Shown here: piece after piece, positions 36,877 to 47,553 of the stretch
Numbering within the stretch: the stretch's first letter is position 1
How the letters are laid out: every line of letters begins with the position of its first letter
Assembly: GCF_000243675.2 (NCBI RefSeq)
Contig: NZ_AHMM02000015.1
Coordinates: 186,001-250,000 of the forward strand
Direction of reading: 5' to 3'
DNA: 64,000 bases
Source of the DNA: Leptospira inadai serovar Lyme str. 10
GTDB lineage: Bacteria > Spirochaetota > Leptospiria > Leptospirales > Leptospiraceae
The notes under the pieces: generated by a model
Seen by the model: the letters and a program-made list of their open reading frames with translations, nothing else
What the model was told of the DNA's origin: nothing
Databases searched by the model: none
Position numbers and translations under genes: made by a program

Positions 36877-37848
36877 ATGAAAACGGTAGATGAAATCCGC
36901 AAAACACTAGAATCTACGTATATGAGCCACGAGATCGAGGAAAAACTTCCCTTGATCCTGGAAATCAATCGACTCAAGCAAGAAAAAAACGCGGTTCTCT
37001 TAGGCCATAATTATATGACCCCCGACGTTTTTCACGGGGTTTCCGATATAGTCGGGGATTCGCTCTACCTGAGCAAGGCGGCGGCCGAAACAAATGCGGA
37101 TATTATTGTTTTCAACGGCGTTCACTTCATGGCGGAAACCGCAAAACTTATGTCACCCGATAAAAAAGTACTGATCGCCGACTGGAAAGCCGGATGTTCC
37201 CTAGCGGAAAGTATCACTCGCGACGACGTACGGCGATTGAAGGCCGCACATCCCGGAGTTCCGGTCGTTACGTACGTAAACTGCACTGCGGATGTTAAGG
37301 CGGAAACCGATATTTGCTGCACCTCCGCAAACGCCGCGCAAATCGTAAATTCCCTGGATTCCGATACCGTCATTTTTTTACCCGACGAATACCTTGCAGG
37401 AAACGTAAGAAACCAAACCAAAAAAAATATCATTTCCTTTCCGGGACGTTGTATGGTCCACGAGATGTATACTGCGGAGGACATTCTTTCCGTCAGAAGA
37501 CAATGGCCCGGAGTCACGGTGATTTCTCATCCGGAATGTAAGACCGATGTCGTTGCCGTTTCGGATTTTGCTGGCTCTACGACTCAAATGTCGAAATTTA
37601 TCAAGGATTCCGGTGCAAAGGACGTCTTCTTAGCCACCGAATGTTCTATGGGTGATAATTTGCGCGCCGAATTTCCCGATCGTCAGTTCGTGTCTTCCTG
37701 TCGAACCTGTCCCCATATGAAGCGCATCACGTTGGAAAAAATACGGGATTCCTTATTGCACGAACAGTACGAAATCAAGCTGGATCCGGACGTCATGGAA
37801 AAAGGAAGAATGGCAGTGCAACGAATGCTGGAGCTTAGTTATAAATAA
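36877..37848 (+). CDS. nadA: Quinolinate synthase
   Basis: Condenses iminoaspartate with dihydroxyacetone phosphate to quinolinate in NAD synthesis. Family blocks are [20 protein letters not shown] and [14 protein letters not shown]. The Cys ligands of the 4Fe-4S cluster can be seen in [20 protein letters not shown] and [10 protein letters not shown]. The 323 residues match the usual length. Its TAA overlaps the ATG of ispF by one base. NadB and NadC are not in the window. Confidence 0.96.
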   Translation: MKTVDEIRKTLESTYMSHEIEEKLPLILEINRLKQEKNAVLLGHNYMTPDVFHGVSDIVGDSLYLSKAAAETNADIIVFNGVHFMAETAKLMSPDKKVLIADWKAGCSLAESITRDDVRRLKAAHPGVPVVTYVNCTADVKAETDICCTSANAAQIVNSLDSDTVIFLPDEYLAGNVRNQTKKNIISFPGRCMVHEMYTAEDILSVRRQWPGVTVISHPECKTDVVAVSDFAGSTTQMSKFIKDSGAKDVFLATECSMGDNLRAEFPDRQFVSSCRTCPHMKRITLEKIRDSLLHEQYEIKLDPDVMEKGRMAVQRMLELSYK

Positions 37849-38330
37849 TGTTCCGAATAGGACAAGGATTAGATTTTCATAAATTAGAACTGAACTCCTC
37901 CCGTCCCTTACTGTTAGGCGGAGCGACTATCAATTCGGAATACGCATTAATCGGCCATTCGGACGCGGATATCATATTGCATGCGTTATCGGATGCAATT
38001 CTGGGCGCGTTGGGGCTGGGTGATATCGGGCAATATTTTCCGGACACGGATCCTTCTCTCAAAAACATGGACTCCAAGATCATTTTGAAAAAAACCTTGG
38101 ATCTAATGAAGGAAAGAAACTTCTCTCTCATAAACATAGACTGTACGGTTATCGGAGAGCGCCCTAAGATAGCTCCTCACAGGGAGATAATCCGACGTAC
38201 ATTATCCGATCTACTAGGAATTCCACAGGATTGCGTTTCGGTAAAAGCGACCACCACGGAAAAAATGGGCGCCTTAGGAAGGGCGGAAGGAATCGGCGCG
38301 ACATGCATCGTACTTTTGCAGTCCGACTAG
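37848..38330 (+). CDS. ispF: 2-C-methyl-D-erythritol 2,4-cyclodiphosphate synthase
   Basis: Fifth step of the MEP isoprenoid pathway. The N-terminal [10 protein letters not shown] holds the metal-binding Asp and His, [20 protein letters not shown] gives the third ligand, and IGQYFPDTD follows. The C-terminus has [20 protein letters not shown]. Length 160 is normal. It is coupled to nadA (TAATG). A polyprenyl synthase that uses the pathway's products is encoded at 62707. Confidence 0.97.
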   Translation: MFRIGQGLDFHKLELNSSRPLLLGGATINSEYALIGHSDADIILHALSDAILGALGLGDIGQYFPDTDPSLKNMDSKIILKKTLDLMKERNFSLINIDCTVIGERPKIAPHREIIRRTLSDLLGIPQDCVSVKATTTEKMGALGRAEGIGATCIVLLQSD

Positions 38331-38770
38331 AAATCCGAACGCCTACTCCACTCCATAATGATCGCATCGTCTCCGAAGGCGTAATAATTTTTTCTTCTTC
38401 CGATTTCTCGAAAGCCGAGAGAAGAGTAAAGTTCCATAGCGGAGATATTAAAATTGGAAACTTCCAAAAATACCCGTTGGAATGCGAAGCAAAGCGTTTG
38501 CAATATTCGCTTCGCCTCTCCTTTCCGGCGTTGAGAAGATAGAATTCCAATCCGTAATAACTCGCCCTCCTCCCCTAAATCCAAAAAAAACATATAACCG
38601 AATTCCTCTCGAAGCCAAGCCGAATAAGATTTTATATGACTTTCTATCCCGTCTTTCGACCAATGAGAATCGGGAAAGCAGAGCTTTTCTAGCATACTTA
38701 AATATTCGACGTCCGTTATATTAGCTTCTCTCCAACCGGGAGAAAGGATCTTTTTTTTTCCGAATGGCAA
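38327..38770 (-). CDS. rimI: RimI-like GNAT acetyltransferase
   Basis: N-terminal protein acetyltransferase fold of 147 residues. The acetyl-CoA loop reads [17 protein letters not shown] and the C-terminal signature [16 protein letters not shown] then RRKNYY is the RimI pattern. It may acetylate a ribosomal protein or another N-terminus. The start is a TTG at 38770 with AAGGAG upstream. Its last four bases overlap those of convergent ispF. Confidence 0.78.
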   Translation of the reverse strand: MPFGKKKILSPGWREANITDVEYLSMLEKLCFPDSHWSKDGIESHIKSYSAWLREEFGYMFFLDLGEEGELLRIGILSSQRRKGEAKRILQTLCFAFQRVFLEVSNFNISAMELYSSLGFREIGRRKNYYAFGDDAIIMEWSRRSDF

Positions 38771-38907
38771 ACCGTTTTCTCCTTGCAGGCGTCAAAAATA
38801 GCAATATGAATTGACGGTCGCTTTCGGGAAGAATTTTCCACTTGCTATCAAGCAAGGCGACGGTTGATTTTTTTGCGAATGTACACTTTCTTAGGAGAAT
38901 CTTGTTT

Positions 38908-39261
38908 ATGAAAACCGCAGGTAAATACTTATATGCAGTTCCCTTTTTGATCTTCGGAATCTTTCACCTTATCTATGCACCGGGGATGGCGGGATTAGTA
39001 CCTTCTTATATACCGTTTCAAGTCGTTTGGGTTTATCTAACCGGTGTAGCTATGATAGCTGCTGCGGTAAGCATCTTCATCAATAAAAAAACCAAACTTG
39101 CAATGACACTATTGGCAGTTCTACTTGGTTTGTATATCGTCCTAATTCACTTAGGCCCTGCAGCCGGGGGAAATCAGCAGGAAGTCGCCGCATTATTGAA
39201 AGACTTAGGACTGTTAGGTGGAGCCTTGGTGATTGCAGGCATCTCCAAAGATAACGATTAA
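38908..39261 (+). CDS. DoxX-like small membrane protein
   Basis: About 117 residues with four hydrophobic helices. The N-terminal block KYLYAVPFLIFGIFHLIYAP and the middle GVAMIAAAVSIFINKKTKLA match the DoxX/DoxD-like family, whose members include small quinone-linked or stress-related membrane proteins. The ATG at 38908 is preferred to a longer frame from 38842 because AGGAGA lies ten bases before it. A repeat element starts one base after its TAA. Confidence 0.7.
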   Translation: MKTAGKYLYAVPFLIFGIFHLIYAPGMAGLVPSYIPFQVVWVYLTGVAMIAAAVSIFINKKTKLAMTLLAVLLGLYIVLIHLGPAAGGNQQEVAALLKDLGLLGGALVIAGISKDND

Positions 39262-39262
39262 G

Positions 39263-39443
39263 CAGAAGACAGAGGACTGAAGACAGACGCGCTCGCTTCG
39301 CTCACGCTAAACAGTAGCTGCTCGAAGTTGGGACGACTGCAGAAGTAGAGGGAAGACCCCCTATAACACAAGAATCTTTCTCCAGAACGTGGAATCTCCG
39401 CTCATCAATGTTCTGTCCTCTGTCCTCTGTCCTCCGTCCTCTG
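39263..39443 (-). repeat. Heptamer-bounded interspersed repeat, copy C
   Basis: About 181 bp, inverted relative to copies A and B. Starts one base after the DoxX-like stop with CAGAAGACAGAGGAC and ends with CTGTCCTC-type heptamers. Shares GACGCG, GCTTCGCTCACGCTA, AGTAGCTGCTCGAAGTTGG and the ATCAATGTTCT border. Its far end is the last 12 codons and stop of the neighbouring membrane protein gene. Confidence 0.88.
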
Positions 39444-41303
39444 CACAGGAACCCTCAGTTCAAACTCGAGATTTCCATTTTCTGTCAGGAGCACATAGCG
39501 CCCGTTCAATTTATCCGTCCTAGATCGAATATCTGAGATTACCGATTCAAACTTATCTTCGTTGGAAATCCCGAACCCGCCCTGGGAAATTCTTAAAAGC
39601 ACCGAAATACCTTCTCTCCCCCAAAAAAGATTAATTTTCTCCTTCGTTCCTTTTTTCAGAATCTTTTCCGATACCTCCAGGAATATTTTATGCACTTGGA
39701 GACACTGATCGATTCGCAAGGACTCGGATACGTTCTGAATTTCGACATGCAGATCTCCCGAACTCGGATTCTCCGTCAGAAATTTCTTAAGCTCTTCTTC
39801 CACCAATTCGCTTTTCGTTCCCTGGTAATTCATTAGAAAAACCATGTCGCGGACATTGGCCATCGTATCGCTTAGTTCGATTTTCAATTTTTGGAAGGAC
39901 CGATCGTTCTTTTCCTTCGATTCCAGTTCGTACATCAGAGATTTCAATTCGGAATCCATATTGCGATTAATTTCGAGTGCGGCCTTCGCTTTCTCTTCCG
40001 CGTTGTGCTTCAATTGTTCATTGTATCGAACCTGTAAATCCGCGAAGTCTTTGGACTTTTCCAAATCCTCGGTAAATCGAACCGAAATCAAATATGAATT
40101 AAATATGATAAATCCGACTAACCCTACGGGAAAGCTATACGGGAAAAGAATATAGACTTCGAACAACCCGTAAGTCACGTCGTTTATCATCGCAACGACC
40201 AGAATCAAACCGGATAAGCAAATTTTCTTGGCGTTATTTTCACCCGCTTTCCATGCGGATCCGATTCCGTATAGCAGAACTGCGGTATATATCGGAGGAA
40301 AATACATAAAAAACGAATATAACGTGACCACATCCGTTTCACTCAAAATCGTAATGGCCGCCGTAAATAAAACGCTCGAACTCATCGCCACGAGCATCCA
40401 CTTTTCTTTGTATTGACGGGGATACATTTCCCGCATCATCAAGTAAACGATCTGAAAGAAAGCGACTTCGCAGAGAAATTCCAATCGAATTCTAAAGTCC
40501 AGCGGCAATTCCGGAATCAGCGAATATTGTATATTAGAAGTTATGAAAGTGTAAAATGAAACTAAAAGACAAAAAATAGCGAATATGGCCGGAACGTAAT
40601 CCTTCCGATAAGAGGCGAAAAAGACGATGTGATATAGACCTACCGAAAAGATCACACAAATCAGGAGGGTTTCCCGAAACGCGTTCGTCAATCCGCTGGT
40701 AAAAAGGATATCGGCACCGCCGAGAAAAAATCCGTTTCGGATTCCTCCCTTTAAAAAATTTCCGCGGTAATTCGAAACGTTCACGATCAGATCGAATTCG
40801 GACTCCTTAATCGGAATGTTTCGAATGACGGGATGGGCGATAAAAAAAGTTCCCGCAGAATTTTCTCCGGTAATCCCATTCGCAAAGACCTGCCTATTTC
40901 CCAAATACACCGAATAAATGCCGGGAAGCCTGGGAATTCGTAGGACAAGATTCTCCTCTTTTCCGCTCAATCGTAAATGAAGTTTATACGATGCATGCCC
41001 CATCAGGGGAAAGTGACGATCGTAATCTCTCCAAATTCCGGGAACGGGTTCGTATTCAGGCGATTGTCGAAATTCCTTCCCAGGGTAAAAAAGTTCTCCC
41101 CACCTAAATTCCCATTGCCCGGCCAACGGAACAATATTACCCCAAAGATTCGTATCCCGTAAATCTATGACCCCTTTGATTGCCCGAACGGTAGGAGTTC
41201 CATTTCCGAAATCGGCGCATGATAAAGTGCATGCTAGCGAAAGCATGGCAGCCGGAACTAGTAGAAGTTTTATTTGATCGTATTTCCGGAAAAAAAGACG
41301 CAC
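39405..41303 (-). CDS. 7TMR-DISM receptor with degenerate kinase domain
   Basis: Lipoprotein-like signal (AAMLSLACTLSC), an extracytoplasmic DISM domain (about 40-200), seven helices (about 205-400) and a coiled coil (about 415-480). The rest resembles a NarX-type dimerisation and ATPase region, but ELSDTMANVRDM has Ser478 where such kinases have the phosphoacceptor His, and no N-box Asn or DxGxG is visible. It is therefore probably a pseudo-kinase adaptor. The start is GTG. The last 12 residues (QRTEDRGQRTEH) and stop lie within repeat copy C, so the natural C-terminus was near RVPV. Confidence 0.8.
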   Translation of the reverse strand: MRLFFRKYDQIKLLLVPAAMLSLACTLSCADFGNGTPTVRAIKGVIDLRDTNLWGNIVPLAGQWEFRWGELFYPGKEFRQSPEYEPVPGIWRDYDRHFPLMGHASYKLHLRLSGKEENLVLRIPRLPGIYSVYLGNRQVFANGITGENSAGTFFIAHPVIRNIPIKESEFDLIVNVSNYRGNFLKGGIRNGFFLGGADILFTSGLTNAFRETLLICVIFSVGLYHIVFFASYRKDYVPAIFAIFCLLVSFYTFITSNIQYSLIPELPLDFRIRLEFLCEVAFFQIVYLMMREMYPRQYKEKWMLVAMSSSVLFTAAITILSETDVVTLYSFFMYFPPIYTAVLLYGIGSAWKAGENNAKKICLSGLILVVAMINDVTYGLFEVYILFPYSFPVGLVGFIIFNSYLISVRFTEDLEKSKDFADLQVRYNEQLKHNAEEKAKAALEINRNMDSELKSLMYELESKEKNDRSFQKLKIELSDTMANVRDMVFLMNYQGTKSELVEEELKKFLTENPSSGDLHVEIQNVSESLRIDQCLQVHKIFLEVSEKILKKGTKEKINLFWGREGISVLLRISQGGFGISNEDKFESVISDIRSRTDKLNGRYVLLTENGNLEFELRVPVQRTEDRGQRTEH

Positions 41304-41479
41304 TATCCAAATCCACGCTTAGAAGTAGGGAAGGCAAATTAAAATTTCTTCGCGAAGAACTCTTCCGAAACGGAAACTCGATACTTTCGAAGGACCGATA
41401 TAATCCATGTAATTCGATGAAGAATAGTATAAAACGGCAACCGATTCTGTAAGAAAGCCATGTTACCCAGGGGATAAAA

Positions 41480-42421
41480 TTAGAGTTTCTTTCTAGACCT
41501 CTCGACTTTAAAGGCGATTCCTTGCGCATTTATCTTTGCATCGAAGGAAACGAACTTTTGTTCTTTAGCACCGTAAAAGATTCCGCGTTTTTCTAATTGG
41601 TCTTCGATATAAGAAAGTACTCGAGCTTCGCAAAATCCGAGTAACGATTCTCCTTCCAAATCGGTTTTACCTGCCGAAATTAGAATATGCTTCATTATTT
41701 CCAGACCTTCTCTCATTTGCTCCGCACCCGATTTCATGTCGGTCCATACTCCGAAATGAGTTAAATACGCTTTCTCGGCTCCGGTCCCAATGATTTTATC
41801 GATGGATAAAAGCGCTTCTTCCGGATCAAAGTCGGTAGGAGTTGTAGAAGGATATAAAACAGGTTCGCTTCCATTACGAAAAATCCCGTAACCGAGACCG
41901 AAAGTATCCCCCGTGAAAATCCCGTTCGTTAAAGAATCATAAATGCAAAAATGATGATTCGCATGTCCGCGGGTATGGATGAACTTGAGAGTCCGATTTC
42001 CCCAAACCAATTCTTCCCCATCGTTCATGATGCGAACCGACGATTCCGGGACCGGTTGAATTTTTCCGTACAATTTGTAGAAAGCTTCCTCTCCATACAC
42101 TTGAATGGAACTCTTAATCAATCTTTGCGGATCGATTAGATGCGGTGCCGCCTTGGGATGAGCAAGAACCGTCGCATTCGGACAATGTTTGATCAGCTCT
42201 CCCGTTCCTCCGGCGTGATCCAAATGAACATGCGTTATAATAATATAATCTACGGATTCTTTTTTCAAGCCCCGGTCTTCTAGGATTTTCAGAAGTTTGG
42301 GAACCGCGTAGTTGGTATTATTTTCGACGAAGGCTGCCCGATCGCCCTCTATAACTAGATAGGCACAGGCTAGCCCTTCTTCTATATATCCGCAATCTAT
42401 GGTTAAAACGGTTTCGGCCAT
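41480..42421 (-). CDS. Metallo-beta-lactamase-fold hydrolase
   Basis: MBL-fold enzyme of 313 residues with the two-metal motif THVHLDHAGG, then LAHPKAAPHL, HTRGHANHHFC and IFTGDTFGLGYG. All metal ligands appear present. It resembles glyoxalase II-like and thioesterase-like MBLs; substrate unknown. It lies on the same strand as the DISM-phosphatase (33 bases upstream) and the DISM pseudo-kinase (downstream). Confidence 0.85.
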   Translation of the reverse strand: MAETVLTIDCGYIEEGLACAYLVIEGDRAAFVENNTNYAVPKLLKILEDRGLKKESVDYIIITHVHLDHAGGTGELIKHCPNATVLAHPKAAPHLIDPQRLIKSSIQVYGEEAFYKLYGKIQPVPESSVRIMNDGEELVWGNRTLKFIHTRGHANHHFCIYDSLTNGIFTGDTFGLGYGIFRNGSEPVLYPSTTPTDFDPEEALLSIDKIIGTGAEKAYLTHFGVWTDMKSGAEQMREGLEIMKHILISAGKTDLEGESLLGFCEARVLSYIEDQLEKRGIFYGAKEQKFVSFDAKINAQGIAFKVERSRKKL

Positions 42422-42453
42422 CAGTCTTTCGTCGATGTTTTATGAATCATAAT

Positions 42454-44355
42454 CTAAATTACGTCCACTGCAAAGTACGTTACGTCGTCAGGCAGCCTGA
42501 ATCCGGCAAATTCCCGCAGTGACGATAGGATGGATTCGTTTAGATTTCTAGGACTTCTATTGAACGAATCCCGTAATAAATCCAATAGCCTTTCTTCTCC
42601 GAACATTTCTCGCCCGGCGTTTAAAGCTTCGGTTATTCCGTCCGTATAAAAGAAAAACCGATCTCCTTTTTTTAAATCGCGCCTCCAAGTCCGCAACACG
42701 ATTTCCTTTCTCCATCCTAATATCGGCCCCCTGCCTTCCAGGAATACGGGCAAGGAGGAAGAATCCGTTAATACGATCGGAGACGGGTGGCCCGCCAATG
42801 AATACTTGATTTCACCCGTTTTAGTATCGAATAAGGCCGCCACCGCCGTGATGAAATTCTTTTCTACGACGGGAACCATTCTCGCGTTCAAGGATGTCAG
42901 AAGAGCCGCCGGCTCCGGATGACGCGGAGCTAGTTCCAAGAAACTTATCTTCAGCATCGAAGCGATCAGAGCGGCCGAAATTCCGTGACCCGCTACGTCG
43001 CATAACAGAAATTGCACTTGTCCGTCCCCGTAGTCATGAAAGTCGAAATAATCGCCTCCGATCTTTTCGACCGGAACGTATACCGAATTAACGCTTAGTC
43101 CTGCGATTTGCCCGTCTAGTCCGGGTATCAATCTGGATTGCAATCCGCCGGCGACTAATATCTCTTCGTTTAATATTCTATACTGTTTTTCCAACTCGTG
43201 GGTTCTACTTTGAACGAGCGTCTCTAAAGAATCATTCAATTTCTTTAAATCTTCTCTAGCTCTCGCGTTTTGGATGGAAATTCCCATTATTCCCGAGAAT
43301 AAAAAGACTAGAAGTCCGTATTGAGAAAAGAATTCGTTTTTGCCGGTCAACAAATCGACGACTACGTCCGTTACTCCTAGAACAGCGGCGAATAGCGCTC
43401 CCAACAAAATCAAAGTCGCTTCCGCATTCTTTCTGAATTGGGATGCAAGAACTCCGATCAATGTGGGAATTTTTAAAACCAGTAGGACTTCCCAAGCGTA
43501 TACGAGCATGATTCTGGAATCGGGATCGAAATCGTACAACTGGAGGAATCCGAGGGCAAGGTCTCCTAAAAGAATGCACTTGGCAAAGATTCCAAGCCGC
43601 CTTTCGAACATCGCATAGACGAAGAGAAGTAGAACGGCAGGAAATAAGGTTTGGCAAAAATAAAAGACTCTGATAATCAATTCGAAAGATAGCCCGATAT
43701 AATGAGTCTTGTTGAGCAGAGTCCCTCGCCAGCCGACAAAAATGATCGCGGATAAGGCTAGATAAAGACTAGCGTTAGAGTATCGATTCAAGAGATACGC
43801 GATCGCTTGTTGTACAAAAATGCCTAAAAACAAAACCGCAATCACGACCTGGAATAAATCCTGATAGATCAAATCCTCCTTTAACGAATCGTAATCGCCC
43901 ACCTTCGGAGTTCCTCGAAAAAGACCGCAAAGGAGTAAGGCCTCTCTGCATTCGATCTCCACTTCTAAAAGATTTTTTCCCGGACGAATCAAGTCCGTCG
44001 GAATTGCGTAAAGTCTTGGGCGAAACCAATCCGGACTGTACGGCTCGAAACTCCCGGTTTCTCCGACCAAAGAACCGTTCCAGTACACTTTATCCGCGGA
44101 TTGAATCCTGTCTAGATGAACGCCCTGAGTAAATCCTTGCCGTAATTTGGGATAGTCGATCTCTATGCGATACACTCCATGGACCGGAGCGGGAAATCCT
44201 TGGGATCTTAGGCTTTCTCCTGCATGGATGGGAAGCCCTTGCTCGGCCCCCTTCACTTGAAATGTCCATCCATCTACGACCGTGCGAACCGGAATGATCG
44301 ACTCACCCAGGACGGAACAGACGAATAGCAGATAAATTCCGATTATTTTCAGCAT
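42454..44355 (-). CDS. 7TMR-DISM receptor with SpoIIE-type phosphatase
   Basis: After a signal peptide comes a DISM beta-sandwich (about 25-165), seven helices (about 175-370), a coiled coil (DSLETLVQSRTHELEKQYRI) and a PP2C/SpoIIE domain (about 410-630). IGGDYFDFHDYG, CDVAGHGISAALIA and DDVTYFAVDV hold the metal Asp residues, so the phosphatase should work. It differs from the two phosphatases at 8919-12457 in its sensor half. The likely target is an STAS protein such as the one at 6057, an inference. Confidence 0.88.
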   Translation of the reverse strand: MLKIIGIYLLFVCSVLGESIIPVRTVVDGWTFQVKGAEQGLPIHAGESLRSQGFPAPVHGVYRIEIDYPKLRQGFTQGVHLDRIQSADKVYWNGSLVGETGSFEPYSPDWFRPRLYAIPTDLIRPGKNLLEVEIECREALLLCGLFRGTPKVGDYDSLKEDLIYQDLFQVVIAVLFLGIFVQQAIAYLLNRYSNASLYLALSAIIFVGWRGTLLNKTHYIGLSFELIIRVFYFCQTLFPAVLLLFVYAMFERRLGIFAKCILLGDLALGFLQLYDFDPDSRIMLVYAWEVLLVLKIPTLIGVLASQFRKNAEATLILLGALFAAVLGVTDVVVDLLTGKNEFFSQYGLLVFLFSGIMGISIQNARAREDLKKLNDSLETLVQSRTHELEKQYRILNEEILVAGGLQSRLIPGLDGQIAGLSVNSVYVPVEKIGGDYFDFHDYGDGQVQFLLCDVAGHGISAALIASMLKISFLELAPRHPEPAALLTSLNARMVPVVEKNFITAVAALFDTKTGEIKYSLAGHPSPIVLTDSSSLPVFLEGRGPILGWRKEIVLRTWRRDLKKGDRFFFYTDGITEALNAGREMFGEERLLDLLRDSFNRSPRNLNESILSSLREFAGFRLPDDVTYFAVDVI

Positions 44356-44435
44356 GGCAATAGGGAGCGTAAATTAAAGAGTATTGGACCTAAATCAAGG
44401 CTTTTTCGTGCCCAAATCCGGTTCTAAAATTTTCT

Positions 44436-45461
44436 TTAAACGGGTTGGAGTTCCAGGTCGAGTTTCTGATCTAAAAACTCGGAAGGGATCGAAGCGAGTG
44501 CCTCTCGCAGAAGTGTAGCCGGAGGGTTCTGATGCATTCCTTCGGTAAGAATACGACGGTACATTCTAGAGCCCCTCACTTCATGGAAGGCTCCTAAGAG
44601 ATGCCTTAATATTCTACTCGGCTTTTCGCCTTCCTCGGTCCTCTTTCGAACGTATTCCTGCATTTGATCGAAAATTTCACGACGAGTAGATCGTATTTTC
44701 TGTTCCCCAAAAAATCTCCGATCGACGGTGGAAAGGAGAAACGGATTTTCATAAGCCGCTCTCCCGATCATAACTCCGTCTACCTTCGTTAGATGCTCGC
44801 TTGCGATATCCAAAGTCCGAACGCCTCCATTAAGCTCTAATTTCAGATCGGGGAAATTACGTTTTACTTCGTATACATCTTCGTATCTTAAAGGCGGAAC
44901 GGTTCTATTTTGGGCGGGACTCAGACCTTCCAAAATTGCGATTCTTGCATGAACGGTGATCCTCGTCGCTCCCGCCTCGGAAACGGTCCTTACGAATTCC
45001 AGTAGATCTTCGATACGATCTTTTCCCGGAATCCCTATTCTGCATTTAACGGAAACCGGTATGCGAACTGCTGAATTCATTGCGGCGATGCAATCACTAA
45101 CCCGCTTCGGGTCCCCCATTAAACAGGCACCGAAATTTCCTTCCTGAACTTTGTCGCTGGGGCAGCCTACATTTAGGTTAATTTCGGAATAACCGTATTC
45201 CTCTCCGATCCTCGAGCATTCGGCCAATTTAAGGGGATCGTCCCCGCCCAATTGTAAAACGACCGGGTTTTCTCGAGGATGAAACGAAAGATGTCTATGA
45301 GTATCCCCTCTCAAAATCGCTCCCGTCGTAACCATCTCGGTATATAAGAGAGTCCTTTTTGAAATCAGACGTAAAAAAAATCGAAAGTGTCGGTCCGTCC
45401 AATCCATCATCGGTGCGACGGAAATCGGATATGATTGCGGCTCTTTCGGAATTGGGCTCAT
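44436..45461 (-). CDS. dusA: tRNA-dihydrouridine synthase A
   Basis: FMN enzyme that reduces U20/U20a in the tRNA D-loop. VAPMMDWTDRHFRFF is the DusA start, NLNVGCPSDKVQEGNFGACL carries the catalytic Cys, then VKCRIGIPG and VHARIAILEGLSPAQNR. The ATG at 45461 is chosen for its AGGAA site and because the family starts here; a longer frame to 45506 exists. Length 341 is typical of DusA. Confidence 0.93.
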   Translation of the reverse strand: MSPIPKEPQSYPISVAPMMDWTDRHFRFFLRLISKRTLLYTEMVTTGAILRGDTHRHLSFHPRENPVVLQLGGDDPLKLAECSRIGEEYGYSEINLNVGCPSDKVQEGNFGACLMGDPKRVSDCIAAMNSAVRIPVSVKCRIGIPGKDRIEDLLEFVRTVSEAGATRITVHARIAILEGLSPAQNRTVPPLRYEDVYEVKRNFPDLKLELNGGVRTLDIASEHLTKVDGVMIGRAAYENPFLLSTVDRRFFGEQKIRSTRREIFDQMQEYVRKRTEEGEKPSRILRHLLGAFHEVRGSRMYRRILTEGMHQNPPATLLREALASIPSEFLDQKLDLELQPV

Positions 45462-45592
45462 CTCGGTTCCTGAATACGATTTTACGAATTCGATCGTAAA
45501 CGTCAAGTCGCTAGAAATCCGCTTGGATTAACAAGATTGATCCGGATTTTAGTCAGTATGACTCCAAGGAGACGAAATACGGAGGCTCGAAA

Positions 45593-47548
45593 ATGATCGA
45601 ATGGAAGGAAAACGGCACACCCGTTTCCATCGAATTCGACGATATCTATTTCTCGCCCGAAGACGGTTTGGCCGAAGCCAAACACGTTTTTTTAGACGGA
45701 AATCGACTGGAATCCCGTTGGTGTCGGGATTCGTTTCCGGAAAAAAACCATTTTGCAATCCTAGAATTGGGATTCGGAACGGGGCTTAATTTCTTTGCGA
45801 CCTGGAATCTTTGGAAAAAATTAAGAATTCATAATAAACTTTCGATTCTTCGGTTCGTTTCCTACGAGTTATTCCCGCTCAGCGAACATGAAATAAGGAG
45901 AGCGGTCTCGCATTTTCCGGAATTAACCGAAATTCTTTCCATTTTTCTAAAGAGGTATTCTCTCTTAACCCAAGGTTGCAATTCCTTTCTTTTCGAAGAG
46001 GAAGGGGTAGCCCTGGACCTTTGGATCGGAGACGCTAGAGAGTTATTACCCGAAACTTCCGGTCGATTCGACGCCTTTTTCCTGGACGGATTCGCTCCGT
46101 CCAAAAATCCGGAGTTGTGGGGAATGCAGATCTCGAATCAATTTTCCCGCTTGGCGGATAAACAAGCCACGTTAGCTACGTTTACCGTCGCGAGGGTCGT
46201 AAAAGATTCTCTTACAAATGCCGGGTTCGTTTTGGAAAAAATTCCAGGATTCGGGAAGAAAAGGGAAATGTTGATCGGAACATTTAAAAACGATCCGGAC
46301 CTTTCGGCCGAGCGGATCTTTGTTCGAAGGTTTCCGAAATCGCCTCTCCCAAAAAAAGTCGTGGTAATCGGAGCCGGATTAGCCGGGGCGAGCGTAGCTC
46401 GTTCTTTTGCGATGCGAGGTATCCAAGTGGCCGTTTTGGATGATTCTTCCCCGAATCGAGCCTCGGATATTCCGAAGGCGATTTCCCATCCGCATATTAC
46501 GAAATTTAAAAGTCCTACGAGTCTTTGGACAATGAGGGCCTTCGGTCATTCGCTTAGACGCTATCAGGAACTTTTACCGAAAGATTCATATGAAACGTCC
46601 GGTACGTTCCAGCTTGCCGGAAAAGATCTGAGTTGGGAAAGAATCTCGGAAGGAATTCGATCACATCGGCTTTCGGCGGAATTCGCCAAGCTTCAAGAAA
46701 ATGCGAAGGTTTCCTATCCGTCATTGCCGCAGGGCTCCCAAGGAGTATTATTCCCTTCCGGGTTTTGGACCGAAACTCCCGAGTTGGTTTCAAATTTATT
46801 AAAACATTCTAATATATCTCCGAGAACGATTCATGTTTCCGAGATACGATTCGATCGGGACGAATGGAGAATTTTATCGGAAGAGAACGAAATTGAGGCT
46901 TCTCCTTGTCTGGTTTTGGCGAATTCCAACGGAATCGAATCGCTATTATCGAAATTTTTCGGCGAACCTCTTTTCTTTTTATCGAAAGTTAGAGGTCAAT
47001 TACTGGAGCTCTCTACGGAAAGCGGGAATGAGAACGATCCGATTTTCGTAGGAGAACATTATATAACTCCGAGCAAGAATAAGATCCGAGTATTAGGATC
47101 CAGTTTTGACGAGTTCGACTTGGATCCGAACCCGCGAAGTCGAGACCGGGAAAATTTATTGGAATATGCGAAAGAACTCCTGCCCGGAGAGAGACAGGAC
47201 CTGGAAAAAAATAGAATTAGTCGCGAATTCGTCGGATTCCGCTCCCAGACAAAAGATAGATTTCCGGTACTCGGAGAAGTGCATAATCCTGCCACCTTTC
47301 GAAAAATTTATACCGGCGCGGGTCTTCCAAGGAACCGGAATAAAAAGATTTCCGTCCCCCAGGCAATTCCCGGACTCTACGTATTCGGCGGGCTAGGTTC
47401 GAGAGGCGTTCTCTCCTCCTTGATCGGCGGCGAAACCCTTGCTTCTCTCGTTTTGGGAGAACCCTTGCCGATCGAAAATAGCTTGTACTCCGCATTGCAT
47501 CCCGCAAGATTTTTATACCGAGCGATCAGGAAGAAGGAGGAGAAATAA
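45593..47548 (+). CDS. mnmC: Bifunctional tRNA 5-methylaminomethyl-2-thiouridine synthase
   Basis: Completes mnm5s2U34 in tRNA. The N-terminal methyltransferase (1-250) has [16 protein letters not shown] for S-adenosylmethionine and [18 protein letters not shown]; the C-terminal FAD-dependent oxidase (about 255-640) has [18 protein letters not shown] and a C-terminal [15 protein letters not shown]. Both domains are complete and the length of 651 is normal. It is five bases upstream of recQ. Confidence 0.93.
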   Translation: MIEWKENGTPVSIEFDDIYFSPEDGLAEAKHVFLDGNRLESRWCRDSFPEKNHFAILELGFGTGLNFFATWNLWKKLRIHNKLSILRFVSYELFPLSEHEIRRAVSHFPELTEILSIFLKRYSLLTQGCNSFLFEEEGVALDLWIGDARELLPETSGRFDAFFLDGFAPSKNPELWGMQISNQFSRLADKQATLATFTVARVVKDSLTNAGFVLEKIPGFGKKREMLIGTFKNDPDLSAERIFVRRFPKSPLPKKVVVIGAGLAGASVARSFAMRGIQVAVLDDSSPNRASDIPKAISHPHITKFKSPTSLWTMRAFGHSLRRYQELLPKDSYETSGTFQLAGKDLSWERISEGIRSHRLSAEFAKLQENAKVSYPSLPQGSQGVLFPSGFWTETPELVSNLLKHSNISPRTIHVSEIRFDRDEWRILSEENEIEASPCLVLANSNGIESLLSKFFGEPLFFLSKVRGQLLELSTESGNENDPIFVGEHYITPSKNKIRVLGSSFDEFDLDPNPRSRDRENLLEYAKELLPGERQDLEKNRISREFVGFRSQTKDRFPVLGEVHNPATFRKIYTGAGLPRNRNKKISVPQAIPGLYVFGGLGSRGVLSSLIGGETLASLVLGEPLPIENSLYSALHPARFLYRAIRKKEEK

Positions 47549-47553
47549 AAACA

